A stretch of 64,000 nt of DNA from an uncultured Prevotella sp. (GTDB taxonomy: Bacteria; Bacteroidota; Bacteroidia; Bacteroidales; Bacteroidaceae): assembly GCA_905234845.1 (NCBI GenBank), contig CAJOIW010000003.1, forward strand, positions 1 through 64,000. The letters are read 5' to 3'. The position numbers and the translations under genes are program-made. Of the stretch, positions 1-8,594 are shown one piece after another (position 1 is the first letter of the stretch; each line of letters opens with the position of its first letter). Below the pieces are notes generated by a model that ran no database searches, had not been told where the DNA came from, and worked only from the letters and a program-made list of their open reading frames with translations.

Positions 1-126
1 GGTTTATTTCGACTGCAAAATTACGAAGAAATCCGTAAACCGCACCTACACGATTTACGGATTTATCTACCCATTTTACGGATTCAAATTATAAATCCAA
101 ACGGCAAGGCAACTGTGACTTTTGAA

Positions 127-687
127 TTAATATAGTTGATATTGAATGGTTACAAATCTCAACTCTCCATTAGCATCCAATGAATAACCACTTGCATAAA
201 CCCTTATATATTTCTTTTCACCTTCATCTGTTGTAAGCATAATAGAGTATCCATGAGAAGGTTGAAAAACCACATTATATCCTATAACTCCATAACTTAT
301 ATCTACGCCTTTGCCACCAATATCTTTTTTAGTTACTATTTCAGATATATTAGATACTATTCCTATATCTATGATACCACATTGGTTTTGATCAATGCCT
401 GCTTTTGTTTCAGCACTAAGTACTCCTCCATAACGAATTTTGTGTAATAATCGAATATATCCATCCATTACATATAATGTATAAACATTATTATAACCAG
501 CATAGATGTCACAACTACTATTAGCGGTCTGTCCTATTGTTATGGTTTTAGGGGTAGATGTTGACACTTCTTTTGTGTTCTCATTATTTGGCAATGCATC
601 TTCTTCGTCGTCATCCCCGCCGCAACTAACCGTACAGAGACTAACCAATACTATTGCAAGCATCATCCAATATTTCTTGATGTTCAT
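127..687 (-). CDS. Hypothetical surface lipoprotein
   Basis: A 186-aa protein of unrecognised function. The N-terminus is a lipoprotein signal: positively charged start, hydrophobic stretch, then a lipobox ending SLCTVSC with the lipid-anchor Cys near residue 22. The Cys is followed by GGDDDEED; acidic residues right after the Cys are the known Bacteroidota signal for export to the cell surface, so surface exposure is inferred. A Thr/Ser-rich linker (about residues 38-55) leads into a compact C-terminal domain that may be beta-rich. The gene is AT-rich relative to the operons to the right. No enzyme motif is visible. Confidence 0.75.
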   Translation of the reverse strand: MNIKKYWMMLAIVLVSLCTVSCGGDDDEEDALPNNENTKEVSTSTPKTITIGQTANSSCDIYAGYNNVYTLYVMDGYIRLLHKIRYGGVLSAETKAGIDQNQCGIIDIGIVSNISEIVTKKDIGGKGVDISYGVIGYNVVFQPSHGYSIMLTTDEGEKKYIRVYASGYSLDANGELRFVTIQYQLY

Positions 688-795
688 AATTCGTTTTGTT
701 TTAATGTGAATAATTTGTTTGAATAGTCCAATACCCTTTGAGTTGAGACAGAAAAAGAAACGTGGACTAATAACTTCATCTACGCTTTCGGAGGT

Positions 796-893
796 GTTGG
801 GGATAACCTAATGCACTTCAATGAGTAAAAGCCCACGCCATTAGCGTGAGCGTTTAACTTCTACTCTTGTGCATTTTCTTTCAATTCCCCAAC
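796..893. repeat. Concentric imperfect hairpin in intergenic DNA
   Basis: Four short inverted repeats are nested around one centre: GTTGGGG (796-802) with CCCCAAC (887-893), AATGCAC (810-816) with GTGCATT (869-875), GAGTA (823-827) with TACTC (862-866), and CACGC (834-838) with GCGTG (844-848). Together they would fold as one long interrupted stem of about 100 nt. It fills much of the gap between the HepT gene and the lipoprotein gene. It could be a structured RNA or a short repeat element; nothing here decides. Confidence 0.45.
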
Positions 894-977
894 TGTCCGA
901 AAAGCAAGAAAGAAAGCTAACGCTTCTTATCTATATGTCTTTTGTTCTTTTATTGCTTCATAGGCAATCTGTTTTAA

Positions 978-1337
978 TTAGTTACTACTATTGTTAAACT
1001 CTTCCAGATACTTCACAATCTTCTCACGTATGGGCTGAAGGTCAACGGCGATAGCCTCCCAGACTAAGTCTTCCTCCACGTTATGATAGCCATGAATCAG
1101 GAAATTTCGCATATTCGTTATCTGTCTCCATTTCAAGTCGCTGTGAGCCTCGCGAAACTCGAAGGTCAGCATGTTGGCAGCCTCGCCGATAATCATGATG
1201 TTGTAGATGACGGCATGATACGACCTCCTATCAGCAAGAAACTCTTCCATACCACGACCTCCTACATACTCGAATATCGTGTCAATAGCCTGCAGGATGT
1301 CCTTCAGCCGCTTTGGGTCGTTACGCTGCTCTCTCAT
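978..1337 (-). CDS. hepT: HepT-like ribonuclease toxin (DUF86)
   Basis: A 119-aa all-helical protein, normal HepT length. Near residue 78 it carries RNFLIHGYH, matching the HepT active-site pattern R-X4-6-H-X-Y found in this RNase toxin family. The gene lies directly downstream of, and overlaps by 17 bp, a MntA-type nucleotidyltransferase gene, which is the classic pairing. In characterised pairs MntA silences HepT by adding AMP to the Tyr of this motif. The target RNA here is unknown. Family membership is well supported; toxicity is inferred. Confidence 0.88.
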   Translation of the reverse strand: MREQRNDPKRLKDILQAIDTIFEYVGGRGMEEFLADRRSYHAVIYNIMIIGEAANMLTFEFREAHSDLKWRQITNMRNFLIHGYHNVEEDLVWEAIAVDLQPIREKIVKYLEEFNNSSN

Positions 1338-1620
1338 AAATCAGAATTTTATCGCGGTCAGCACTCTCTCGGGCAAAAGGCATCAGGCCGCCAACGGTAA
1401 TAACATCGACCTCACGCCCTAACAATTCCTTCAGGTCCTCGTAGATTTCGCTAAGGGTGAAAAGGCTGAAGTGCTGCTGCTTGTCTGGTAATATCAGAAT
1501 GTCGACGTCTGAGTCTTCACGTTGCTCGCCCCGTGAGAAGGAGCCAAAGAGCCATGCTTTCAAAACGGGTTGTGTCTTGAAATATTCGGCTATCTGCTGT
1601 GTCATCGTCTGTGTACTCAT
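1321..1620 (-). CDS. mntA: MntA-like nucleotidyltransferase antitoxin
   Basis: A 99-aa minimal nucleotidyltransferase. The hallmark GS-X10-D-X-D is present (GSFSRGEQREDSDVDI, from about residue 26), with a third acidic position in EVDVI near residue 71. Its 3' end overlaps hepT by 17 bp, so the two are probably translationally coupled. In the family this enzyme AMPylates the HepT active-site Tyr and so acts as the antitoxin. Upstream is a possible promoter (1657-1685). Confidence 0.88.
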   Translation of the reverse strand: MSTQTMTQQIAEYFKTQPVLKAWLFGSFSRGEQREDSDVDILILPDKQQHFSLFTLSEIYEDLKELLGREVDVITVGGLMPFARESADRDKILIYERAA

Positions 1621-1656
1621 CGTCAGACTATTATTTGTTCACAAGTAATCTGTGCG

Positions 1657-1685
1657 CAAATATACAAATTATCTGGGAAAAACAA
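1657..1685 (-). promoter_or_regulatory. Candidate promoter of the mntA-hepT pair
   Basis: Read on the minus strand, TATATTTG (1657-1664) fits the Bacteroidota -7 box TAnnTTTG. TTG at 1683-1685 lies 18 bp upstream, slightly closer than the usual 19-21. Confidence 0.45.
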
Positions 1686-1718
1686 ATAAATTTGGATGGA
1701 ATGTTATATAATTTTAGT

Positions 1719-1726
1719 ATTTTTGC
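1719..1726 (+). promoter_or_regulatory. -7 box just upstream of the AraC gene
   Basis: TATTTTTG followed by C fits TAnnTTTG. Transcription would start about 7 bp later, almost on the ATG at 1734, so the mRNA may be nearly leaderless. The nearest upstream TTG (1692-1694) is 24 bp away, wider than usual, so the -33 half is weak. Confidence 0.4.
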
Positions 1727-1733
1727 ACCCGAA

Positions 1734-2642
1734 ATGGAGAAGGTTCTACGCGTTCACAACGTCAACGACTACGCCCGCTACATCGGAGCGCCCGAGCTGC
1801 ATCCGCTCGTCTCGGTCATTCACTACGACGAGCTGGAACACTGTCGGCATTCGCTCAACAACTACGATGTCTACGGGATGTTCATCGGCGACGAGACGCT
1901 CGAGGAGCTGACCTACGGACTAACCACCTACGACCTGCACCGTCATGCCCTGATGTGCGTGGCTCCCGGACAGATTGGCGGCAAGGCCGATACCGGCGAG
2001 GAGATTCACACCAAGGGCTGGGCACTCCTCTTCGACCCCGAACTATTGCACGGCACCGACCTCGAGCGCCGCATGTCGGCCTACACCTATTTCTCCTACA
2101 ACACCAACGAGGCCCTGCTCCTCTCGGCCGAACAGCGGCAGACCATCGTCAACCTGTTCGAAGAGATAAGAAGCGAACTGCTCCATTCAAGCCAGCAGCC
2201 ATCCGATGAGCACTGTCGCCACATCCTGGTGCATCGCCTCGCGTTGGTACTGGAATATGTAGCCCGTTTCTATGAAATGCAACTGGCCACGCCGACTCGC
2301 GAAAATGCCGACCTGCTCACCCGTTTCGAGAATCTGCTGACGCGCTACTACCGCGACGGACTGCAGCGGGCGCATGGCCTGCCCACCGTGCGCTATTGTG
2401 CGCAAGAACTGTTTCTCTCTCCCAACTACTTCGGCGACCTTATCCGCCAGCTGACCGGCGACACCGCCTCGGGCATTATCCGACGATTCATCATGTTGCG
2501 AGCCAAAGAACTACTCGTCAGCGGTATGCCGATAACCGAAACTGCCGAGCAGCTGGGCTTCGACTACCCTCAGCACTTCACCCGACAATTTAAAAACCAC
2601 TTCGGCATCACGCCAACGGCATTCCTAAAAACTAAAAACTGA
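1734..2642 (+). CDS. AraC-family transcriptional regulator
   Basis: A 302-aa protein if started at the ATG at 1734. The frame is open further upstream, but that part reads through a promoter-like sequence and is AT-rich, so the downstream start is preferred. The N-terminal two thirds is a cupin-like sensing domain. The C-terminal ~100 residues hold the two helix-turn-helix units of AraC/XylS proteins, ending in LGFDYPQHFTRQFKNHFGI, the family signature. A TIGR04076-family gene follows after 14 bp and is probably co-transcribed. The ligand is not predictable. Confidence 0.85.
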   Translation: MEKVLRVHNVNDYARYIGAPELHPLVSVIHYDELEHCRHSLNNYDVYGMFIGDETLEELTYGLTTYDLHRHALMCVAPGQIGGKADTGEEIHTKGWALLFDPELLHGTDLERRMSAYTYFSYNTNEALLLSAEQRQTIVNLFEEIRSELLHSSQQPSDEHCRHILVHRLALVLEYVARFYEMQLATPTRENADLLTRFENLLTRYYRDGLQRAHGLPTVRYCAQELFLSPNYFGDLIRQLTGDTASGIIRRFIMLRAKELLVSGMPITETAEQLGFDYPQHFTRQFKNHFGITPTAFLKTKN

Positions 2643-2656
2643 AAAAACTTCCTATT

Positions 2657-2986
2657 ATGAACAAGGTACGTATCACAGCCATGCGGCAGACGGTCTATCA
2701 CGACCTGATGACCAAATATGAGAACCCCATCCTCCACGCCTGCGACGTGACGATAGGGCAACAGTGGATATCCGTAGACGGCCAGCGTCCCAAAGGACTG
2801 TGCACATCGGCCTGGGAGTCGATGCGACCGTTTGTGGAGTCGTTGGCACGCGGCGAAGGAAACTTCTTCGACGGATGGATGCAAAACCCCATGAGCGCCA
2901 TGATCAGCTGCAACGACGGATTCCGACCCGTCAGTTTCTATCTGGAGGCCTACCCCTCAGGGAGGGGAGAATCGGACAACGGATGA
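2657..2986 (+). CDS. TIGR04076 family protein with altered C-terminus
   Basis: A 109-aa protein matching, from memory, the small TIGR04076 family (start MNKVRITAMRQTVYHDLM, paired Cys at residues 29 and 49, then DGFRPVSFYLEA near the end). The function of the family is unknown. The last residues (YPSGRGESDNG) do not look native: they are encoded by a GC-rich palindrome (CCCCTCAGGGAGGGG) that begins a run of repeats to 3126. The original C-terminus was probably replaced by a repeat insertion. It sits 14 bp after the AraC gene. Confidence 0.7.
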   Translation: MNKVRITAMRQTVYHDLMTKYENPILHACDVTIGQQWISVDGQRPKGLCTSAWESMRPFVESLARGEGNFFDGWMQNPMSAMISCNDGFRPVSFYLEAYPSGRGESDNG

Positions 2987-3126
2987 ATACGGAATTGATT
3001 AACGCGGCCTTCCAAACCCGCCCGAAGCCGACCGCCGCGTCCCTACATACAAATGGAGATTATCCGTATCAATCCGTGTTCATCCGCTGCAAAAGCACCT
3101 ACACTCAATCCGTGTTCATCCGCTGC
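2954..3126. repeat. Short palindrome and direct/inverted 21-bp repeats
   Basis: The stretch opens with a CCCCTCAGGGAGGGG palindrome. Two direct copies of CAATCCGTGTTCATCCGCTGC then lie at 3070-3090 and 3106-3126, and a related sequence in inverted orientation (GGATGAATACGGAATTGAT) begins near 2983. Together they look like a small repeat element with inverted ends, filling the gap between two convergent genes and covering the 3' end of the TIGR04076 gene. Confidence 0.55.
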
Positions 3127-3131
3127 TATGA

Positions 3132-4181
3132 TTACTCATAATGACGGATGCGCACATCGATGCCGTCGGCACTGAGCTGCTCGGGCAATGTGCTCACGTC
3201 GGTCTGACCATAGTGATAGGGGAAGAGTACGCGGGGTTTTACCATGCGGGCTGCCCGTACAAGCTGGTCTACGGTCATGGTGTAGGGTTGGTTGCAGGGT
3301 AGGAAGGCGATGTCGATATCGCTGATGCCACTCATCTCAGGAATGTCCTCGGTGTCGCCTGCAATGTAGATGCGCAGACCGTCGATGGTGAGGATATAGC
3401 CGTTGTCGCGACCTTTCGGATGAAACTGCTTGTGCGCCTCGGTCGTGTTATAGGCAGGCACAGCCTCCACCTCAAACGTCTCGTCAAGACTGAGTCTGTC
3501 GCCGTTGTTCATCGCCCTGCCGCGACCGAGCATACCAGCGCAACGGCTGTTGGTGATGAGCTGCGTGGCGTCGGCAGTAAGCTGGCCGATAGCCGCCTGG
3601 TCGAAATGGTCGCGGTGCTCGTGGGTGACGAAGATGTAGTCGGCCTTCGGCACGGCGGCATAGTCGGTCGTGCGGTTGCCCAACTGACCGACGGGGTCAA
3701 TCTGAATCTCCTTGCCGTCGACGACAATGCGTATGCTGGCGTGCATCAGCGCAAAAAGCTTCACGGTCTTGCCGCTTTTCGTCTTGAACACATCGACCTC
3801 GGTCGTGGTCGTCGGCATCTGCTTCTCCTGCCATGCCAGGATGCCGCCCTTCAGGTTGACAGCCTTGAAGCCCTCTTTTGTCAGCACGTCGGCTGCATTG
3901 GCCGAGCGGCGCCCGCTGCGACAATAGACAGCCACGGGGCGCGAGGCATCAAGTAGCTGCTTCGCCGTCGAGAGAAAATCGGGCTGTTTGATGTCGATGT
4001 TCACGGCACCGTCGAGATGCCCCTCGGCATATTCGCCGGCCGTACGCACATCGACCAGTTGCACGTCGGTCTGTTGTATGAACTGCGAGAACCGTTCGGC
4101 CTCCATGTCTTCAAATGTCTGCTGGCTGCAAGCCGTGTTCAGCCCCAGCAGCGTCAGCACAAAAGTCATCAGCTTTTTCAT
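3132..4181 (-). CDS. Rhodanese plus metallo-beta-lactamase lipoprotein
   Basis: A 349-aa two-domain protein. The start at 4181 is chosen because it begins a lipoprotein signal (MKKLMTFVLTLLGLNTACS, anchor Cys at residue 18); an upstream in-frame start would spoil it. Residues about 22-115 are a rhodanese domain with the active loop CRSGRRS. Residues about 130-349 are a UlaG-like metallo-beta-lactamase fold with the metal motif THEHRDHFD. Rhodaneses move sulfane sulfur and this hydrolase fold often acts on small substrates, so a periplasmic or outer-membrane sulfur-related role is possible but not shown. Confidence 0.85.
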   Translation of the reverse strand: MKKLMTFVLTLLGLNTACSQQTFEDMEAERFSQFIQQTDVQLVDVRTAGEYAEGHLDGAVNIDIKQPDFLSTAKQLLDASRPVAVYCRSGRRSANAADVLTKEGFKAVNLKGGILAWQEKQMPTTTTEVDVFKTKSGKTVKLFALMHASIRIVVDGKEIQIDPVGQLGNRTTDYAAVPKADYIFVTHEHRDHFDQAAIGQLTADATQLITNSRCAGMLGRGRAMNNGDRLSLDETFEVEAVPAYNTTEAHKQFHPKGRDNGYILTIDGLRIYIAGDTEDIPEMSGISDIDIAFLPCNQPYTMTVDQLVRAARMVKPRVLFPYHYGQTDVSTLPEQLSADGIDVRIRHYE

Positions 4182-4210
4182 CGTTATTATTATCTTAATG
4201 TTTTCCTCGC

Positions 4211-4290
4211 CTTTGCAAAGACAGTGCAAGTCGAATACAATTGAGCTTGCTCAAAATTGTTGAGACGCAGCCTGTCTTCTGCAAAAGTAA
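4211..4290 (-). repeat. Promoter-proximal repeat, copy 1
   Basis: Read on the minus strand this contains GACAGGCTGCGTCTCA, then AGCAAGCTCAATTGTATTCG and ACTTGCACTGTCTTTGC. A clearly related sequence in the same orientation to its gene lies at 31213-31300, and the end part recurs at 18790-18822. All three are directly upstream of a start codon, so the element may carry promoter function. Confidence 0.45.
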
Positions 4291-4359
4291 GGAAATAAGT
4301 TGAAATATTACGCTTTCTGTGAAAAAAAATTCAAACGACGGTCTTTCGGAATGTTATAT

Positions 4360-4408
4360 GGCCCATATAGCACAGTTATACGGCCCATATAACTGTGCTA
4401 TATGGGCC
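4360..4408. repeat. Perfect 21-bp inverted repeat between divergent genes
   Basis: GGCCCATATAGCACAGTTATA (4360-4380) is followed after a 7-nt loop by its exact reverse complement (4388-4408). The loop plus next bases repeat GGCCCATATA a third time. There is no U-run on either side, so it is not a simple terminator. It lies between two divergently transcribed genes, so it may be an operator, a cruciform site or a relic of a mobile element. Confidence 0.6.
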
Positions 4409-4504
4409 GTATAGGTTTTCGAATGACTGTTGTTGACTGCCACGAAGTTGGCAAGCGTGTAAAGAAAAAGATGATTTTCTATATACATTTTTCTTGATTT
4501 GTTG

Positions 4505-4535
4505 TTGGCGCAGTGAATTATTTTAGGTAACTTTG
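4505..4535 (+). promoter_or_regulatory. Promoter of the GH32-like gene
   Basis: TTG (4505-4507), 20-bp spacer, TAACTTTG (4528-4535): a full match to the Bacteroidota promoter. The predicted start lies about 60 bp before the ATG at 4603. Confidence 0.7.
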
Positions 4536-4602
4536 CATTAGTTAAGATTGACGTCAACGGGAACTATAATAAAATGTAAATCGTCAAATTGTCTAATCAT
4601 AA

Positions 4603-7600
4603 ATGAAAAAAAACATTTTACTAATCATGTGCGGGGCATTACTCGCCACGACAGCGGCCAAGGCCGAAAGCGGATACGACCCCGACCGACAGCCCGACCT
4701 GATGCAGTATTTCACTCCGGTAGGCGGAAAATATTTCGTGGGCGACTGCATCCCCTTTTTCCACGACGGCACCTATTACCTCTATTGGCTGCTCGACGAA
4801 GGCCACCACAGCGCAGTCGGCGGTCTGGGCGGTCACAAGTGGTGTGTCAGCACGACGACCGACCTCATTCACTGGCAGCACCATCCCATCGCCATCGGCA
4901 TCGACGAGGACTGGGAGAAGTCGATCTGCACCGGCTCGGTGGTGGCTCACGACGACAAGTTCTATGCTTTCTATGCCACGCGACTGCTCGACGGCGGCAA
5001 CGTCTGCGAACGGCTCAGCTATGCCATCTCGCCCGACGCGCTGCACTACACCAAGCAGCAGCCCAACCCCTTCTTCATCTCGGCCGATGGCTACAGCCAG
5101 CGCAACTTCCGCGACCCGAAGGTGACAATCGACGACGACGGTGTGTTCCACCTCTTCGTCTCGTCGGAGAAGACGTCGGGCGACGGTCCGCGCGGCTGTC
5201 TGGTACACATGACGTCGGCCGACCTCAGTAACTGGACCGTTCTCGGCACCATCATCGACGGACTGGGCGCCGTGCCCGAGTGTCCCGACTATTTCCAATG
5301 GAACGACTGGTACTATCTCGTCTTCGGTCAAGGTCTCGACACCTACTATGTGAAGTCGCGGAGCCCCTACGGCCCGTGGGAGTGGCCCGCCACGCAGGCG
5401 CTGAAAGAGCAGTGGGTGAACGTGGCCAAGACGGCTGAGTTTACCGGTGGGCGACGCATCGTCGCCGGATGGATAGCCAGCCGGTCCGACGGGCGCGACT
5501 CGGGCGGCGAGGTGTTTGGCGGCAGCGTTGTGCTGCGCGAGACCTACCAGCTGCCCGACGGCGACCTCGCCACGAAGTTTCCCGAAGAGGTCATCCCCAA
5601 GAGCGAAGCTCCGCAGGCAGCCACCATCACACCCGTCGCACGTGCCACAGCCGACGGTGCCTCTACGGTCATCGCAGCCGGCACGGCCAGCGGGAGGGCC
5701 TATGTGGCCGACATGCCCCGCAACTGCAAGATAACGCTCGACATTGAGCCCGACGACAACTGCACCGACTATGGTCTGCGGCTGCGCTCGGGCGACACAG
5801 GCAACAACGGCTACGTGCTCTCGTTCCTGCCCAAGAGCAACCAGGTGAAGCTCGCTCACGATGCCTCTATCGACAACGTCGGCGACCTGAACAAAAAAAT
5901 CTCGGTCACCATCGTCATGAAAGACGACATCATCGACGTCGACGTCGACCATCGCCGGTGCATCGTCAACCGCTTGCCCGACCAGAACGGCAGCTACCTC
6001 TGGCTCTATGCACAGAAAGGAACCGTCAGCTTCAGCAATGTGCAGGTGAGCACGCTCGTGCCCACCGCCACCGAGTTTGAAGAGGGCACCATCCTGCCCT
6101 CCTACTTCATCGACAAATATTCCTATCCGGTGAAAGCCATGGTGTTCAACGACGGCATAAACTATAGCCAGTGGAGCAGCACCCACGGCGGACAGTCGGG
6201 CATCGTGCTCGGCACACCGCCCGCCGATGCCGACGGCCGCAACTGGTACGACACCGACTACCAGCTGACCAACACCGGCAACCGCAAGTGGAAAGACATG
6301 ACCGCCCCCATGGGCACCGGCACATGGGCCAATAACGACATCTCTGCCGATATCTACCTGCGCCGCACGTTCACCATCGACAAACCCCTCGACAAGCGCA
6401 TTGCCGTGAAGAGTTGCTTCGACGATGCCCCGTGCGAAATCTATCTCAACGGGCACCTGCTGGTGGCCTATCCCGACGGCGACCCCGACGGCTCTCTCAG
6501 CGCACAGTATGTGCTGACGGCCGAAGAGATGGCGCTCATCCATACCGACGGCTCTGCGAATGTGCTGGCCATGCATGTGCACAACGACTGGGGCGGCTCG
6601 AATGCCGACCTCGGACTCTACGAGGCCGATGCGCCATACGCCCTGCTCACCACTCACGACTATGGCACACAGTATGGCAACATCGCCGCAGCCGACTTCA
6701 TGAACGACCAGTCGCTGCAACTCATCATCGCAGCCGAGCAAGGCTACAGCCAGTCGCGCCCGAAATGGTTGCTGAGAAACAACGGCGACGGGCAGTGGAG
6801 CAACATCGGAAACCCTATTAACTGTGCCGTGCGACCCTCGCTCAGCATCTGCGACTTCGACGGCGACGGCACGATGGATGTGGTTTGTTTTGAAAACCCG
6901 TTGCCCACGGTCCGCGAGACGCGCACAGGCCGGTACAACACCGACAAGGGCATCTTTCTGGGCAACGGCGACGGCACCTTTCGGAAGCTCGAAGCTACCA
7001 TTGTCGATGCCGAAGCGGACAAACCTTCTAACTTCAACAACCCATTTACCTATATCTATAACATTCGTTCGGGAGCCGTGGCCGACTTCAACAACGACGG
7101 ACTGCCCGACATCGTCGGCATTGGCTACGCCGAGAACAACGTGGTGCTCCTGAACCAAGGCATCAGCGACGGCAACGTCAGCTTCAAGCCCATCTACTTC
7201 GACGACGGCATCGTCAGCGGAAGCAGCGAACAGCGTGGCCGGTCGTTTTCCGATGGATTTGTCATACCTGCCGACTTCAACAACGACGGCTTTTGCGACT
7301 TCATCGTCTCATCAAACAATTGGGACTATCGGCAGAACACGGGTGCCGACTGGGAGCGTTTCACCGAGGTCTATCTGAACGACGGCACGGGCTGTCGGTT
7401 CGAGCGTTCCTACTGGGGACTGCAGAACCCGTCGGTCTATAACGGCGGCATGGCTGTGGCCGACTTCACAGGCGACGGCTTTCTCGACATCTTCATCTGC
7501 GGCGACGGCGGATTCTTTCCTGGAACGCCCAAGGCCATCGAATACACCAACACCCAGGACCAGGGCTATTGGGAACACACCTTCATCTGTCTGAACGACG

Positions 7601-8289
7601 GCACAGGCCACTTCACACCTGCCCCAGAACAACTCTTCGACCGCACGAAGGTGCGCGGGCTGAACTCGGTGGCTAACGTGGCCAATGCCTACGACTGGAA
7701 CGGCGATGGATTGATTGACATCCTGCACCAGGGATGGTGCCCCGATGAAAACAAACAGAGCGGATTCATCTGGCTCAACTCAGAGCAGGGCACATTCACC
7801 CGCAGTGCAGTCTACGGCGGAGGCTCTGAGTCGGCAACGGTCATCACCGACTGGGACGGCGACGGATTGAAGGACATCGTCACCACCGGCTTCTGCGACA
7901 ACCAACAGTTTGTCGACCATAACTACAGCAACGGTCGCAGCTTCATCGTCACCGGCTGCGACGAACAGCCGACGCTGCCGCCCGCTCCGCCTGCTGCCGT
8001 CGCCATCGAGAGTATGGGAAAAGGGAAGATCACCATTGCATGGACACCCGCCGAGGGTGCTCCGAAGAACACCACCTACGAGCTCTACATCAAGACTGCT
8101 GACGGCCGGCTGCTCGGCAACTGCAGAGCCTACACCGACCCGCAGCATCAGGGACGGCGCAAGGTGGAAGAGGCCGGCAATCGCGGCACAGCAACCCAAG
8201 CCACGTTCACCCTGCCCGACGGCACCTACACCATCGGCGTGCAGGCCGTCGACGGCAGAGGCGAGAGGTGCTTTATTGCGATAGGCTGA
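4603..8289 (+). CDS. Secreted GH32-like hydrolase with FG-GAP repeats
   Basis: A 1228-aa exported protein with a signal peptide (cleaved after about residue 21). Residues ~25-330 form a GH32-type (clan J) beta-propeller: VGDCIPFFHDG (Asp48 at the nucleophile position), FRDPKV (Arg170-Asp171) and ECPDY (Glu226, acid/base). This predicts action on fructans or related sugars, though the usual NDPNG is changed. Beta-sandwich and jelly-roll-like regions follow to ~690. Six Asp-rich FG-GAP/VCBS motifs come next (for example DFDGDGTMDVV, DFNNDGLPDIV, DWDGDGLKDIV), which usually bind calcium in a propeller. A fibronectin III-like domain ends the frame. The stop at 8287 looks premature; see the tail remnant at 8290-8544. 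Confidence 0.8.
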   Translation: MKKNILLIMCGALLATTAAKAESGYDPDRQPDLMQYFTPVGGKYFVGDCIPFFHDGTYYLYWLLDEGHHSAVGGLGGHKWCVSTTTDLIHWQHHPIAIGIDEDWEKSICTGSVVAHDDKFYAFYATRLLDGGNVCERLSYAISPDALHYTKQQPNPFFISADGYSQRNFRDPKVTIDDDGVFHLFVSSEKTSGDGPRGCLVHMTSADLSNWTVLGTIIDGLGAVPECPDYFQWNDWYYLVFGQGLDTYYVKSRSPYGPWEWPATQALKEQWVNVAKTAEFTGGRRIVAGWIASRSDGRDSGGEVFGGSVVLRETYQLPDGDLATKFPEEVIPKSEAPQAATITPVARATADGASTVIAAGTASGRAYVADMPRNCKITLDIEPDDNCTDYGLRLRSGDTGNNGYVLSFLPKSNQVKLAHDASIDNVGDLNKKISVTIVMKDDIIDVDVDHRRCIVNRLPDQNGSYLWLYAQKGTVSFSNVQVSTLVPTATEFEEGTILPSYFIDKYSYPVKAMVFNDGINYSQWSSTHGGQSGIVLGTPPADADGRNWYDTDYQLTNTGNRKWKDMTAPMGTGTWANNDISADIYLRRTFTIDKPLDKRIAVKSCFDDAPCEIYLNGHLLVAYPDGDPDGSLSAQYVLTAEEMALIHTDGSANVLAMHVHNDWGGSNADLGLYEADAPYALLTTHDYGTQYGNIAAADFMNDQSLQLIIAAEQGYSQSRPKWLLRNNGDGQWSNIGNPINCAVRPSLSICDFDGDGTMDVVCFENPLPTVRETRTGRYNTDKGIFLGNGDGTFRKLEATIVDAEADKPSNFNNPFTYIYNIRSGAVADFNNDGLPDIVGIGYAENNVVLLNQGISDGNVSFKPIYFDDGIVSGSSEQRGRSFSDGFVIPADFNNDGFCDFIVSSNNWDYRQNTGADWERFTEVYLNDGTGCRFERSYWGLQNPSVYNGGMAVADFTGDGFLDIFICGDGGFFPGTPKAIEYTNTQDQGYWEHTFICLNDGTGHFTPAPEQLFDRTKVRGLNSVANVANAYDWNGDGLIDILHQGWCPDENKQSGFIWLNSEQGTFTRSAVYGGGSESATVITDWDGDGLKDIVTTGFCDNQQFVDHNYSNGRSFIVTGCDEQPTLPPAPPAAVAIESMGKGKITIAWTPAEGAPKNTTYELYIKTADGRLLGNCRAYTDPQHQGRRKVEEAGNRGTATQATFTLPDGTYTIGVQAVDGRGERCFIAIG

Positions 8290-8544
8290 GAGCCAATATA
8301 CTGGATGAAGGATGGAAGGCTACGGGGGGGCGAGCGTAGCGAGGGATGGGGATTAAGGATGAAGGATGAAAGTAACTATCCCTCATCCCTCTATGACCTG
8401 CAAGGAAGAGCCTACTCCCATCCCCTTCCCAAAAGGACGGGTGCCTTAACTTCCTCCCCTGGGGAGGGTTGGGGAGAGACATCTCTTCCCTCATTAAAGC
8501 CCGGCGTTTACATCAGCAAGGGGGAAAAAATAGTGATTAAGTGA
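8290..8544 (+). pseudogene. In-frame remnant of the GH32-like protein's tail
   Basis: The same reading frame as the upstream gene continues past the TGA at 8287-8289. It encodes SSLYDLQGRA and later LKPGVYISKGEKIVIK before a natural stop at 8542-8544. That is the C-terminal tail seen on many secreted Prevotella proteins (compare the ends of the proteins at 27636 and 31419). Between the two halves lie G-rich palindromic repeats (8320-8480, including CTCCCCTGGGGAGGGTTGGGG). The tail was probably split by repeat insertion and then cut off by the TGA. Confidence 0.6.
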
Positions 8545-8594
8545 GCGAGTACCACGAACCCGACGGTCACTGTCGCGAAGCGGGGAAAGTAATT

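Noticed and set aside
796..893. Integron attC site
   Set aside because: The hairpin lacks proper RYYYAAC and GTTRRRY core sites, and there is no integrase or cassette array.
4639..7158. A long open frame (839 codons) on the minus strand opposite the GH32-like gene
   Set aside because: It is an antisense shadow caused by GC-rich third positions; the plus-strand protein has a signal peptide, catalytic motifs and FG-GAP repeats, while the antisense product is a Val/Gly/Ala-rich string with no motif.
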